Assembly: GCA_009927275.1 (NCBI GenBank)
Contig: RFNG01000154.1
Span: forward strand, 1-56,229
Direction: 5' to 3'
DNA: 56,229 bases
Source: Sphingobacteriia bacterium
GTDB taxonomy: Bacteria > Bacteroidota > Bacteroidia > B-17B0 > Aurantibacillaceae
Position numbers and translations under genes: made by a program. Each line of letters begins with the position of its first letter. Within the stretch, counting starts at the first letter, position 1. The notes below the pieces were generated by a model. It searched no databases. It was not told where the DNA came from and was given only the letters and a program-made list of their open reading frames with translations. This document shows positions 21,300 through 30,543 of the stretch, in pieces.

Positions 21300-22055
21300 T
21301 TACTTTTGTATTTGTTTTGCTTTTACTCGGGCAATAGCCTTTGCTACATCCGAAGCTTCTGTTGAATTATGAAACTCAGTTTGAATACGATCTAATATCA
21401 ACAATGCATTTGCGTAATCTCCCAAAACCTCATAAATAGTTGCGGCTTTTTTTAAGAATAAAGGTGAAGTAAATGTATTACTGATTTTAGAAGCCTTTAA
21501 GTAATGGTCAATGCCCTCATTGGATTTTCCTAGCTCAACATACGCATCTCCAATTGAACCCTCAGCCATTGATTTAACAATTACGTCATCATTTGAATAG
21601 CGTTCAAAATTTGAAATAGCATCTTGAAATTTACCTAAACGCATGAGGCATACGCCCGCATAATAATAGGCTAAATTTCCAGGTTTTGTAGCGCTGTAAG
21701 CATCCGCAATTTGCAAAAAACCCGACATGGTTTTGGGTCCATCCGGAGTTAAAACAGTAATGCCCCCATTTAATGCAATTTTAAAACTATCCTTGGCAAA
21801 AAAATCTTCGGCCCAATACATGGCATTGGCAGCCTCCGCTTCTTGTTCTGGCATGTAAATCATATTGTAGTAATATAGGCCCAGAGCCAACGCAACAATT
21901 AGTCCTGAAATTCCTAAAACTTGTTTTTTGTAATGTTCATACCATGCTGAAAAACCTGAAAGGTTTTTTTCAGATGCCTCTACCTGAACATCCTGTTCGT
22001 TTTCAAATTGTTGTGTACCAGTATTTTTATCCTCAGACACGTGTTGATTTTCCAT
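21300..22055 (-). CDS. Membrane-anchored TPR protein
   Basis: 251 residues. An acidic N-terminal tail is followed by one transmembrane helix (about 49-68, VLGISGLIVALALGLYYYN). The rest is a tetratricopeptide region with units such as LAYYYAGVCLMRLGKFQDAISNFERY and GDAYVELGKSNEGIDHYLKA. The layout resembles YfgM-type periplasmic TPR proteins. A protein-folding or envelope role is inferred only from this. It is the first gene of a two-gene operon with ribH and divergent from recF. Confidence 0.75.
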   Translation of the reverse strand: MENQHVSEDKNTGTQQFENEQDVQVEASEKNLSGFSAWYEHYKKQVLGISGLIVALALGLYYYNMIYMPEQEAEAANAMYWAEDFFAKDSFKIALNGGITVLTPDGPKTMSGFLQIADAYSATKPGNLAYYYAGVCLMRLGKFQDAISNFERYSNDDVIVKSMAEGSIGDAYVELGKSNEGIDHYLKASKISNTFTSPLFLKKAATIYEVLGDYANALLILDRIQTEFHNSTEASDVAKAIARVKAKQIQK

Positions 22056-22106
22056 AATAAATACGTGCGAAGATACAAAATTAAACGAAAAGCGATGTTT
22101 TTACAT

Positions 22107-22114
22107 TAAATTTA
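22107..22114 (+). promoter_or_regulatory. -7 promoter box TAAATTTA for recF
   Basis: TAnnTTTR match 14 nt before the TTG start at 22129, leaving room for only a very short leader. Confidence 0.35.
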
Positions 22115-22128
22115 CGCTTCATCTGTAT

Positions 22129-23229
22129 TTGCAAACTATACATATTCAGCACTTTAAGAATATTTCTGAAGCTGATATAGCTTTTAAGATGGGTATAAAT
22201 TTTATTACCGGCTCTAATGGCATGGGAAAAACCAATATCCTGGATGCCGTACATTATTTATGCATTAGTAAAAGTTACTTTTTACATCAAGATCGTTTAA
22301 ATATTCAGTTTTCACAAAAGCAATTTACATTACAAGGTTCATTTTTAAAAAATCAACAGCTTTTGCATGTAAGCTGCTTGCAAACCCATGACTCCAAAAA
22401 AATTTTTAAAGTAAATCGCAAGGCCTACGAACGGCTTAGTGAGCACTTGGGCGTATTGCCTGTTGTTATGATTTGCCCTGCAGATGCAGATTTAATTACT
22501 GGTACGTCTGAACATCGGCGTCGCTTTCTAGATCAGCTTTTAATGCAATCGGATGCTGTATATTTTAAACATTTTACACAGTATTTACATTTTTTAAAAC
22601 AACGTAATGCACTGTTACGAAATGCACAACATCAGCAAATAGACATGGAAGTGCTTCGCATATTGGATGCTCAACTTGTTTTACACGCACAAATCGTTTG
22701 GCAAAAACGCGAGGCATTAACGCAGCATTTTAAAACCCTGTTTCAAAACCTGCACCGGCAAATTATCCATTCAGGCGAAACAGCAGAATTTATATATTCA
22801 CCATCAACAGATCCCAATCTTTATGCTGCAGAATTAATACAATCCTTGCCTAAAGACCGCATTTTAGGTTATACTTGTTCGGGACCTCATAAGGATGATA
22901 TAGAGCTTCAATTTCAAGGCGTTTCATACCGTAAATTTGGCTCCCAGGGTCAACAAAAATCCTGTATAATTGCCATAAAATTGGCGCAATACCACTATTT
23001 AAAACAAAAACTCCATTGCCCACCCATACTTTTAATTGATGATTTTTCAGATAAATTAGATGCTATGCGTCTTTTACAAGTTTTGGAGATATTAAAATCT
23101 TTTTCAGAAACTCAAATTTTAATTAGTGATACTCAAATACCAAGCATTTTTAAGTCACATAACACGTACCATCATATTCACATTGAAAACGGCAGCATAA
23201 CTACTATGAATTCAAATCAACATCAGTAG
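22129..23229 (+). CDS. recF: DNA replication/repair protein RecF
   Basis: 366-residue ABC-type ATPase that with RecO and RecR loads RecA at single-strand gaps. Walker A GSNGMGKTNILDAVHYL lies near residue 28. The family segment RRRFLDQLLMQ, the signature region FGSQGQQKSCIIAIKLAQ, and Walker B ILLIDDFSDKLD follow in normal order. The start is TTG at 22129; no upstream in-frame ATG fits. The last 26 nt overlap the convergent lspA gene. It is not next to dnaA/dnaN/gyrB here. Confidence 0.95.
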   Translation: MQTIHIQHFKNISEADIAFKMGINFITGSNGMGKTNILDAVHYLCISKSYFLHQDRLNIQFSQKQFTLQGSFLKNQQLLHVSCLQTHDSKKIFKVNRKAYERLSEHLGVLPVVMICPADADLITGTSEHRRRFLDQLLMQSDAVYFKHFTQYLHFLKQRNALLRNAQHQQIDMEVLRILDAQLVLHAQIVWQKREALTQHFKTLFQNLHRQIIHSGETAEFIYSPSTDPNLYAAELIQSLPKDRILGYTCSGPHKDDIELQFQGVSYRKFGSQGQQKSCIIAIKLAQYHYLKQKLHCPPILLIDDFSDKLDAMRLLQVLEILKSFSETQILISDTQIPSIFKSHNTYHHIHIENGSITTMNSNQHQ

Positions 23230-23890
23230 TGGCAGGAGCAGGCTTTTTAAGTCCTTCAATGGCATTTTGAAATCGTTTATTAAATAAAAGCAGAATTATA
23301 ACGCCACAGGTTATACAAGCATCTGCCAAATTAAAAACGGGTCTAAAAAACTCAAAGGCTTCGCCTCCCCATAACGGCATCCAGTTTGGAAAAGTACCTT
23401 TAAATAATGGGAAATAAAACATATCTACAACACACCCTTGCATAATAGGAGCATAGCCGCTTCCAAAAGCTGCAATGCCGTCATAACCAAGGTATGTATT
23501 AAAATCCGCATTATATACCGTTCCACGATCAAACCACAATCCATAACATATACTGTCTACAATATTGCCTAAAGCGCCAGTTAATATTAATACAACAGCA
23601 ATAATATACCCTAAGGGATATTGAGATTTAATGATTTTAATGAGGTAATACAATCCAAATATAGAAGCTAGTATTCTAAATGTGGTTAATGCAATTTTAC
23701 CGTAAACGGCACCAAAAGTAAAACCAAAAGCCATTCCCGGATTTTCAGTAAAATGAATACTGCACCAATTCGTCCACCGCACCACCTCACCTAGTGGAAA
23801 ATGCGTTTTAATATATATTTTAATTGCTTGGTCTGCCAGCAGCAAAACCGTTAAAATGCCAAATGCAATTAAATACTTTCGAGAACTCAA
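23204..23890 (-). CDS. lspA: Lipoprotein signal peptidase LspA
   Basis: 228-residue inner-membrane aspartyl protease that cleaves prolipoproteins before the lipidated Cys. Four transmembrane helices are visible. The catalytic Asp pair sits in GALGNIVDS and FNLADACIT, with ENPGMAF the conserved first-periplasmic-region motif. It is longer than enterobacterial LspA because of a periplasmic insertion around YNADFNTYLGYDGIAAFGSG, as in many Bacteroidota. TTG start, 4 nt after the dksA-like stop. It is the third gene of ileS-dksA-lspA and would process the lipoproteins encoded elsewhere in the window. Confidence 0.94.
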   Translation of the reverse strand: MSSRKYLIAFGILTVLLLADQAIKIYIKTHFPLGEVVRWTNWCSIHFTENPGMAFGFTFGAVYGKIALTTFRILASIFGLYYLIKIIKSQYPLGYIIAVVLILTGALGNIVDSICYGLWFDRGTVYNADFNTYLGYDGIAAFGSGYAPIMQGCVVDMFYFPLFKGTFPNWMPLWGGEAFEFFRPVFNLADACITCGVIILLLFNKRFQNAIEGLKKPAPATTDVDLNS

Positions 23891-23894
23891 GTAG

Positions 23895-25079
23895 TTAAAA
23901 TTGATTTAATTTTGCATCAATTCCCAATGTTGCATGCGGCACAGAACGTAAGCGCTCTTTAGGTATTAAACGCCCCGAAACCCTGCAAATGCCATAAGAT
24001 TTATTTTCAATACGAATTAAGGCATTTTTAAGATTCACAATGTATTTTTCCTGTCGCGAGGCAAGCTGTGCTGTTTCTTCTTTACTCATAACATCACTAC
24101 CATCTTCCAATAATTTAAAGGTTGGTGAGGTATCATCGGTTCCGTGATTATCTTCGTTGCTTAAAGTTTGTTTTAATAAATCGTAATCCGCCTGAGCTTC
24201 CGAAAGCTTTGCTAAAATTAATTTTTTAAACTCTGCCAATTCTTTATCCGAATACCGGGTGCGTTTGTCACTTTGATTAATGTATGGTTTGGGTTCGTTT
24301 AAATGAGATTTATTTATAAGCGTTTTATGTATATCTACCTGCAACGGACGGTTTCTAATATAGGCTTCCATAGATGTGCCCGATGACCTGCCATCATTTT
24401 TCTTTCGTCGGCCGCGCCCCCGCTTTTCAGGCACTTCATCGTCATCTTCATCCGGTTCAGAGGCTGCCGGTAATTCCATATCCATTATGGCTGCATCATC
24501 ATCCAGGGCCACCGCTTGATCGTCATCATCTGGCTTTTCATAATCATCCTGCACATCTGCATCGGGTTCGGCATCCTCGTCTTGCTTTTTAGACTTAGAT
24601 TTTAAATTTTTTACCAGAGGGGTTTTTAAATTTTTAGAGTCTTGTAATTTACTTGCGGCGTTTACTTTACTTTTATTTTTTATTGTTGATTTTGGATTTT
24701 TTAATTCCGTCTTTTTTACCGCATCCGCAGACTTGGAAATTTTTGATGCCCCCTTACGAATTTCAGTAGATTTAACTTTAGCCTTAGGTAAAGATTTTGA
24801 AACCTGAATTTTAGACTTTTGCTTAGCTGCGGGTTTTGAAGCAGCCTTGATTGGTTTTGAAACCTTTTTTGACACTTTGGATTTTGTACCGGTTTTTACC
24901 AAATGTGACGATTTAGATTTTACCTTAACAGGTTTAGAGGATTTTGGTTTTGCCAATTTTAAAGGTTTTGAGGCCTTTGGTGTAACTTTAGATTTCTGCT
25001 TTGTACCGGTTTTAGCTTTAACTGGTTTTTGTTTGTTAAGCTTAACTTTAGTGGTTTTTTTTGTTTTGGACGTTGCCAT
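23895..25079 (-). CDS. DksA/TraR-family protein with long basic histone H1-like tail
   Basis: 394 residues. The last 130 or so (from about YSDKELAEFKKLI) are a DksA/TraR-like coiled coil and globular end, with NALIRIENKSYGICRVSGRLIPKERL. Only one Cys of the usual zinc site remains. Before it come about 160 residues of Lys/Ser/Pro-rich low-complexity sequence like histone H1 tails, then an acidic Asp/Glu block, then an AT-hook-like RGRGRRKK. RNA polymerase binding is expected from the family; DNA compaction by the tail is inference. It lies between ileS (2-nt gap) and lspA (4-nt gap), an order seen in other Bacteroidota. Confidence 0.85.
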   Translation of the reverse strand: MATSKTKKTTKVKLNKQKPVKAKTGTKQKSKVTPKASKPLKLAKPKSSKPVKVKSKSSHLVKTGTKSKVSKKVSKPIKAASKPAAKQKSKIQVSKSLPKAKVKSTEIRKGASKISKSADAVKKTELKNPKSTIKNKSKVNAASKLQDSKNLKTPLVKNLKSKSKKQDEDAEPDADVQDDYEKPDDDDQAVALDDDAAIMDMELPAASEPDEDDDEVPEKRGRGRRKKNDGRSSGTSMEAYIRNRPLQVDIHKTLINKSHLNEPKPYINQSDKRTRYSDKELAEFKKLILAKLSEAQADYDLLKQTLSNEDNHGTDDTSPTFKLLEDGSDVMSKEETAQLASRQEKYIVNLKNALIRIENKSYGICRVSGRLIPKERLRSVPHATLGIDAKLNQF

Positions 25080-25081
25080 AC

Positions 25082-28000
25082 TTAATTAATTATAACTAAT
25101 TCAACATGATGTGAATCATCAAGCTCTACACGTATACAGTTAGATTTTGAAAATTCAGAAACAAAACGACAATTATTCGTTAATGTTTCAGTACAAATAT
25201 AGGTCAAATTTTGAGTAAATAAAGCTTGGGTGGAATCGGTACATTTAATTTCAATATCTATGCGATCTGTTAATTCTAACGCTTGATCTTTACGCATAAT
25301 CTGTATTCGGTTAACCAGCTCCCGGCTTAAACCTTCGGCATATAATTCGGGGCTAATACTCAAATCAACAGCAACGGTAATGCCTTTTTGACTTTGCACA
25401 CTCCAGCCCGGTAAATCAACAGGAACAATTATAACGTCTTCAGGCAATAGTAAAATTGAATTTAACGAATCGGGTAATTGGTGTTGGGTATTCTGTTCAA
25501 TATCTGCAATAATTAGCAAAGCGTTTTCATGCGCATAGTGCTGAACTGCTTTCATTAGCGTTCCACATTTTTTACCCAATGTTTTAAAATTCAATTTTAA
25601 CGATTTTATAATCTGTGCTTCAGATTCATTAATCAATTCAACCCGTTTTACATTAACTTCAGCCTGTATGTAAGGTATCATACGGTTTAATGCGTTATGA
25701 TCTTGTGATTTTAAAACCGGTATTTGAATTTTAGAAAGGGGCTGTCGAACCCGAATGCTTTCTTTTTTACGTACAGAAAGCACCAGTGAACATACTTGTT
25801 GCACCCAAGCCATGTGATTTTCAAGCATTTCATTACGTGCATTCAACTGTATTTTAGGAAAGGACGTAAGATGAACAGATCCTTCATTAGGATTTAAATT
25901 ACGAAATAACCAGTCTGCAAAAAATGGCGCTATGGGTGCGGAAAGTTTTGCAAGTACATTTAAACACTGAAACAATGTATAATAGGCTGCGTTTTTATCT
26001 TCCGAAGGCTCGCCTTTCCAAAACCTTCGGCGTGACAAGCGAACATACCAATTACTAAGTTGTTCAGTGGCAAAATCTTCAATAAAACGCGCGGCGCGAT
26101 GCGGTTCAAATACATTTAAAGCGCTTTCTACATTGTATACCAAACTGTTTAATACCGATAATATCCACAAATCAAGCTCTGAAAACTGGCATGTTTCCGC
26201 TTTTATAGTTGATCCCTTTATTTGGTCAACATTGGCATATAAGGTCCAAAAACTATAGGTATTAAATACCGTTCCAAAAAATTTGCGTTGCACTTCTGTA
26301 ATGCCTATAGAATCAAATTTTAAATTATCCCAAGGCGCAGCATTTGCTAGCATGTACCAGCGCGTTGCATCCGGTCCAAAGGTATTTAAGGTTTCAAATG
26401 GATCTACAGCATTCCCTAATCGCTTACTCATTTTTTGGCCCTGCTTATCTAAAACCAAACCATTGGAAATAACATTTTTAAAAGCCGGGCGATTAAATAA
26501 TAAGGCTGATATAACATGAAGCGTATAAAACCATCCCCGGGTTTGATCTACGCCCTCGGCAATAAAATCAGCCGGAAATTGGATGTTTTGATCAATGGCC
26601 TCATTATTTTCAAAAGGATAATGCAATTGCGCATAGGGCATGGCGCCCGAATCAAACCATACATCTATTAAGTCCGACTCACGATACATGGGTTTGCCCG
26701 AATCAGAAACCAACACAATTGTATCTACGATGTGTTTGTGTAAATCTATTTGCTCGTAATTATTTTCAGAAACATCACCTGATATAAAATGTTCAAATGG
26801 ATTAACTTGCATAAATCCGGCATTCACGGCTTTTGCACATGCCTGTTTAAGTTCAGATACGGATGCTATACAGCGTTGTTCAGCTTTATCAACCGTAGTC
26901 CATATAGGTAATGGAATTCCCCAAAATCGCGCGCGAGAAAGATTCCAGTCATTAGCGTGTTCAAGCCATTTGCCAAATCTGCCACTCCCGGTTGAATCGG
27001 GTTTCCATTGAATTTCAGAATTGAGTTTCACCAACCGGTCACGCATATCAGAAACCTTTATAAACCACGAATCTAAAGGATAATATAATATAGGCGTATC
27101 CGTTCTCCAGCAATGGGGATAGCTATGCTCATATTTTTCAACCTTAAAGGCTTTGTTTTGAGTTTTTAGATAAATAGAAATGCGTACGTCAGCAGATTTT
27201 TCTGGTTCCTGACCTGCTTCGTAATATTCCTGTTTCACATACATTCCCGCCCACTCTCCCAATTCTGGTCTAAATTTACCCTGTAAATCAACCAACGGTA
27301 CCAATGTGTCATTTTCATCTTTAACGAGCATTCCCGGTATATTCCATTCTGCAGCTACACGGGCATCATCAGCCCCAAAAGTTGGAGCCGTGTGCACAAT
27401 TCCTGTTCCGTCATCTGTAGTAACAAAGTCACCGCTAATTATTTGAAATGCACGATCGGGGTGTTCTGCAGGCTGCACAAATGGTATTAATTGCTCATAA
27501 CGCAAATGCAAAAGTGCCAATCCTTTAACAGATCCCAATACGTGATAGGGTATCGGCGTTTGTGATGCATTATCGGGGTTTAATGCTTGTGATGGCGTAT
27601 ACCCCTGCGCAAAGTGCTTAAACAAAGTGGATTCTGCTAAAATAACAAGCTGCGGTTTACGCGTATAGACATTAAATGTAGCAACCAATACATAATCAAT
27701 ATCCGCACCTACAGTTAGGGCCGTATTTGATGGAAGTGTCCACGGGGTGGTGGTCCAAGCCAATGCATAAATATCCCATGTTAAAAATTGGTTTAATCCA
27801 AAAATTCGATGCACTAAAGACGCATCTGTAATTTTAAACTGAGCAATGACACTGGTATCTTTTACAGTTTTATAACAACCGGGTTGATTAAGTTCATGTG
27901 AAGATAATCCGGTTCCGGCTTTGGGTGAATAGGGCTGAATGGTGTAACCTTTGTAAATAACATTTTTTTTATACAACTGAGCCAATAACCACCATACAGA

Positions 28001-28489
28001 TTCCATATATTTAGAATTGTATGTAACGTAGGGATTTGTCATATCAACCCAATATCCCATTTTTTGAGTTAGGTCTTCCCATTGTTGTTTAAACCGCATA
28101 ACTTCCGTGCGGCAAGCCTTGTTATATGCTTCAACAGGGATATAATTTTTACTGCTGGTATTACCAATATCATCTTTGGTAATACCTAATTTTTTTTCAA
28201 CCGCAAGTTCAATAGGTAAACCGTGCGTATCCCAACCCGCTCTGCGCTCTACACGATACCCTTGCATGGTTTTGTAGCGGCAAAACACATCTTTTAAAGT
28301 ACGTGCCATTACATGATGAATACCAGGCATACCATTGGCACTGGGTGGGCCTTCGTAAAACACCCAAGGTTTGGCATTATTACGATTTTCAATACTCTTT
28401 TCAAATGCCGCCTCCTCGTGCCATAGTTTTAAAATTTCAGCGGCAATATGAGGTAAATTCAGTTGTTTGTATTCTTGATAAATAGACAT
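25082..28489 (-). CDS. ileS: Isoleucyl-tRNA synthetase IleS
   Basis: 1135-residue class I synthetase that charges tRNA-Ile. The HIGH motif appears as GIHHV in PSANGMPGIHHVMARTLKD near residue 55. The editing domain includes TPWTLPSNTALTVG and the threonine-rich HTAPTFGADD segment. The KMSKR motif is exact in GQKMSKRLGNAVDP. The C-terminal anticodon-binding region is long, as in the eukaryote-like IleRS form, and lacks the zinc-binding Cys cluster of the short bacterial type. First gene of ileS-dksA-lspA. Confidence 0.97.
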   Translation of the reverse strand: MSIYQEYKQLNLPHIAAEILKLWHEEAAFEKSIENRNNAKPWVFYEGPPSANGMPGIHHVMARTLKDVFCRYKTMQGYRVERRAGWDTHGLPIELAVEKKLGITKDDIGNTSSKNYIPVEAYNKACRTEVMRFKQQWEDLTQKMGYWVDMTNPYVTYNSKYMESVWWLLAQLYKKNVIYKGYTIQPYSPKAGTGLSSHELNQPGCYKTVKDTSVIAQFKITDASLVHRIFGLNQFLTWDIYALAWTTTPWTLPSNTALTVGADIDYVLVATFNVYTRKPQLVILAESTLFKHFAQGYTPSQALNPDNASQTPIPYHVLGSVKGLALLHLRYEQLIPFVQPAEHPDRAFQIISGDFVTTDDGTGIVHTAPTFGADDARVAAEWNIPGMLVKDENDTLVPLVDLQGKFRPELGEWAGMYVKQEYYEAGQEPEKSADVRISIYLKTQNKAFKVEKYEHSYPHCWRTDTPILYYPLDSWFIKVSDMRDRLVKLNSEIQWKPDSTGSGRFGKWLEHANDWNLSRARFWGIPLPIWTTVDKAEQRCIASVSELKQACAKAVNAGFMQVNPFEHFISGDVSENNYEQIDLHKHIVDTIVLVSDSGKPMYRESDLIDVWFDSGAMPYAQLHYPFENNEAIDQNIQFPADFIAEGVDQTRGWFYTLHVISALLFNRPAFKNVISNGLVLDKQGQKMSKRLGNAVDPFETLNTFGPDATRWYMLANAAPWDNLKFDSIGITEVQRKFFGTVFNTYSFWTLYANVDQIKGSTIKAETCQFSELDLWILSVLNSLVYNVESALNVFEPHRAARFIEDFATEQLSNWYVRLSRRRFWKGEPSEDKNAAYYTLFQCLNVLAKLSAPIAPFFADWLFRNLNPNEGSVHLTSFPKIQLNARNEMLENHMAWVQQVCSLVLSVRKKESIRVRQPLSKIQIPVLKSQDHNALNRMIPYIQAEVNVKRVELINESEAQIIKSLKLNFKTLGKKCGTLMKAVQHYAHENALLIIADIEQNTQHQLPDSLNSILLLPEDVIIVPVDLPGWSVQSQKGITVAVDLSISPELYAEGLSRELVNRIQIMRKDQALELTDRIDIEIKCTDSTQALFTQNLTYICTETLTNNCRFVSEFSKSNCIRVELDDSHHVELVIIN

Positions 28490-28558
28490 TTTTAAAGGCA
28501 GGCGAATTTAGTAAATCTTGTGAAAATAACTACAGCAAATACAATAAAATTGGATGTA

Positions 28559-29404
28559 TTACATTCCACCACTACCCCCGCCGCCGCCTGAATTGGTATT
28601 ACGCTTCATGGGGTTTAATAAAATAACGGGTACATTACTAAGTTGCACAATACGGTGAATCATGCCGCCATTCATTTTTTCGGAAAAACTTAAATCTTTT
28701 TGGTTCATCACCATAATAATATCACCTTGATTTTGATGCGTGTACTCTACTATAGCCTCAGCAGGTGTTTTACTTGGTAATGATCGGTTTGAGCAACTTA
28801 TTCCCATATCTTTAATCATTTTCTTTATTTGTTTAATATAGGGAAATAAGCGGTTTTCATAATCCTCATCATTGGGTTTAAAAATGGATACAATTTTAAT
28901 ATCCGCCTGAAACAATTTGGCTAATTGTATACTGGCCCCAACTTTTTCAGAACTGTCATACGATAAATCAAAAGGAAAAATAACACTTTTAATATCTGGA
29001 TTAGAATGTGTACCTCGAACAGTCATTACAGGAACATCCAGTTGCGATAAAAATTTTGGAAGTGTAGGCGTACCGCTAAATAATCCGGATTTAAAGGGCG
29101 TTTCTTCATGTACCGGAAATACTAGTAATGCCGGTTTAGCATCCTCCAGAATTTTAGTAAGTACTGAAAACATTTCACCCGTATAAGTTTTATACTTGCA
29201 TTCAATTTGATGCGAGTCTGTAGAGGTTTGTGCCAACTCTTCTAAATCTTTAATCCGTAATTCTGCATCGGATTTAGCCACTTGAATAATTTCTATTGTA
29301 GCATGCAAAGCCTTAGCCAACTCAATACTTTGTTTGATGGCGATATAGGCTTGTTTTGAAAAATCAAAACAAATAAAAATGGGTTTGTTGGCTTTGATTA
29401 TCAT
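28559..29404 (-). CDS. Tandem universal stress protein
   Basis: 281 residues with two USP domains. The first begins IFICFDFSKQAYIAIKQSIELA; the second begins SVIFPFDLSYDSSEKVGASIQLA and ends GMIHRIVQLSNVPVILLNP, typical of the last strand. The canonical GxxGS ATP-binding loop is not intact in either domain. The extreme C-terminus is a Gly-rich tail (GGGGGSGGM). It is a monocistronic cytoplasmic stress protein, with its own -7 box upstream. Confidence 0.82.
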   Translation of the reverse strand: MIIKANKPIFICFDFSKQAYIAIKQSIELAKALHATIEIIQVAKSDAELRIKDLEELAQTSTDSHQIECKYKTYTGEMFSVLTKILEDAKPALLVFPVHEETPFKSGLFSGTPTLPKFLSQLDVPVMTVRGTHSNPDIKSVIFPFDLSYDSSEKVGASIQLAKLFQADIKIVSIFKPNDEDYENRLFPYIKQIKKMIKDMGISCSNRSLPSKTPAEAIVEYTHQNQGDIIMVMNQKDLSFSEKMNGGMIHRIVQLSNVPVILLNPMKRNTNSGGGGGSGGM

Positions 29405-29418
29405 ACATGGAGTTTAAC

Positions 29419-29426
29419 CAAATATA
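29419..29426 (-). promoter_or_regulatory. -7 promoter box TATATTTG for the universal stress protein
   Basis: Full TAnnTTTG match on the minus strand, 14 nt before ATG at 29404. Confidence 0.45.
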
Positions 29427-29445
29427 ATAATTTTTTTAATTACTT

Positions 29446-29480
29446 GTAAAAATCAAAAAAAAATTGTATTGATTTTTTAC
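29446..29480 (-). terminator. Hairpin at the end of the RidA gene
   Basis: GTAAAAATCAA (29446-29456) is complementary to TTGATTTTTTAC (29469-29480), with one bulged T and an A-rich loop on the plus strand. It includes the RidA stop codon. The AT-rich stem and T-rich flank make termination plausible on the minus strand. Confidence 0.4.
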
Positions 29481-29896
29481 ACGCTTGCTATAACCTTTAA
29501 TTCAATTCCAATTGGAGTCGGTAACTTGTTGATTTCTATTGTAGTACGACACGGGGGGTTCACACTGAAGTATTCTGCCCACAAACGGTTATACGTTGCA
29601 AAATCTGCTTTCATATTGGTTAAAAACACGGTTACATCAATAATTTTATCCCACGAACTTCCGCAATCCTCTAATATGTATTTTACATTTTTAAATACAC
29701 TATGGCATTGTAAAGCAATATCGTATGAAACAATGCATCCGTTTTCATCTAACGTAACGCCGGGAATGGTTTTACTGCCCCTTTCACGGGGACCAACACC
29801 ACTAAGAAACAATAAATTGCCCACACGCCGGGCATGGGGATATAAACCTACGGGTTCAGGAGCTTTTGAAGAATCGTGAGAAGTAAATACGGTCAT
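29477..29896 (-). CDS. RidA/YjgF-family protein
   Basis: 139 residues. RidA family members hydrolyse reactive enamine/imine intermediates from amino acid metabolism, or serve as related catabolic deaminases. Seen are PVGLYPHARRVGNLLFLSGVGPR, a Gly-rich segment of the family, and the end PPCRTTIEINKLPTPIGIELKVIA. Pro-Cys-Arg-Thr contains the Arg that binds the substrate carboxylate in characterised members. A TTG at 29902 would add two residues but overlaps the -7 box, so ATG 29896 is chosen. Divergent from the PAP2 gene. The exact substrate is open. Confidence 0.85.
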   Translation of the reverse strand: MTVFTSHDSSKAPEPVGLYPHARRVGNLLFLSGVGPRERGSKTIPGVTLDENGCIVSYDIALQCHSVFKNVKYILEDCGSSWDKIIDVTVFLTNMKADFATYNRLWAEYFSVNPPCRTTIEINKLPTPIGIELKVIASV

Positions 29897-29899
29897 GTT

Positions 29900-29907
29900 C
29901 AAAAATA
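29900..29907 (-). promoter_or_regulatory. -7 promoter box TATTTTTG for the RidA gene
   Basis: Full TAnnTTTG match on the minus strand, 3 nt before ATG at 29896. It predicts a leaderless mRNA and rules against the TTG start. Confidence 0.5.
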
Positions 29908-29931
29908 AGCAATAAGTACAAGCGCTGAAAT

Positions 29932-30543
29932 ATGTATTTTAAAATCGTGTTAAAAAGCATTGATATTTTATTATTACAACGAATAAACACTTTTGGGCAT
30001 CCGCAGCTGAATTCATTTATGAAGCTGTGCAGTTCAAGCTTTAGCCTTGTTGCCCTGGCATGTATTGTTTTAATATGGGATTTAAGCTTCCGTAAAAATA
30101 ACGTAAATCCCCTAGGTCGAATATTGAAAGTGCTTACAATAGTATTGCTGTGCTGCGGCCTCTGCGATTGGAGTTCCAATTTAATTAAACATCAGGTAAA
30201 GCGTTTGCGTCCCAGTCATGAGGCTCAACTGTCTTCACGTTTAAACTATGTCATCGTTAATGGCGAAGCCTACCGTGGGGGTATGTATGGTTTTTTTTCC
30301 AGTCATGCCTCCAATACGGCGTGCTGTAGCATGCTGTTATGGTTTATGCTGCAAAACAAAGCCCGCAAATTGCAATGGATACTTAGTGCCTTTACGCTTT
30401 TGTGCGGATATAGTAGAATTTATATGGGCGTACATTATCCATCAGATGTTTTGGCTGGTTGGTTTTATGGCATCCTGCTAGCCTATCTCTGCAAGTATGT
30501 TTTATTGAAACTAAAATTTTTTAAAGGTGTTTTTGGTGCCTAA
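29932..30543 (+). CDS. PAP2-family membrane phosphatase
   Basis: 203 residues with about five transmembrane helices and all three PAP2 catalytic motifs: KHQVKRLRPS (KxxxxxxRP), FFSSHASNT (the PSGH-like motif with His) and SRIYMGVHYPSDVLAG (SRxxxxxHxxxD). The active site should face the periplasm. Likely substrates are undecaprenyl pyrophosphate or phosphatidyl phosphates; the sequence does not decide which. Its stop overlaps the convergent methyltransferase gene by 4 nt. Confidence 0.88.
   Translation: MYFKIVLKSIDILLLQRINTFGHPQLNSFMKLCSSSFSLVALACIVLIWDLSFRKNNVNPLGRILKVLTIVLLCCGLCDWSSNLIKHQVKRLRPSHEAQLSSRLNYVIVNGEAYRGGMYGFFSSHASNTACCSMLLWFMLQNKARKLQWILSAFTLLCGYSRIYMGVHYPSDVLAGWFYGILLAYLCKYVLLKLKFFKGVFGA

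Noticed and set aside
29469-29879. 136-codon plus-strand reading frame opposite the RidA gene
   Set aside because: It lies entirely antisense to a clear RidA-family gene and has no recognisable motif or start signal.
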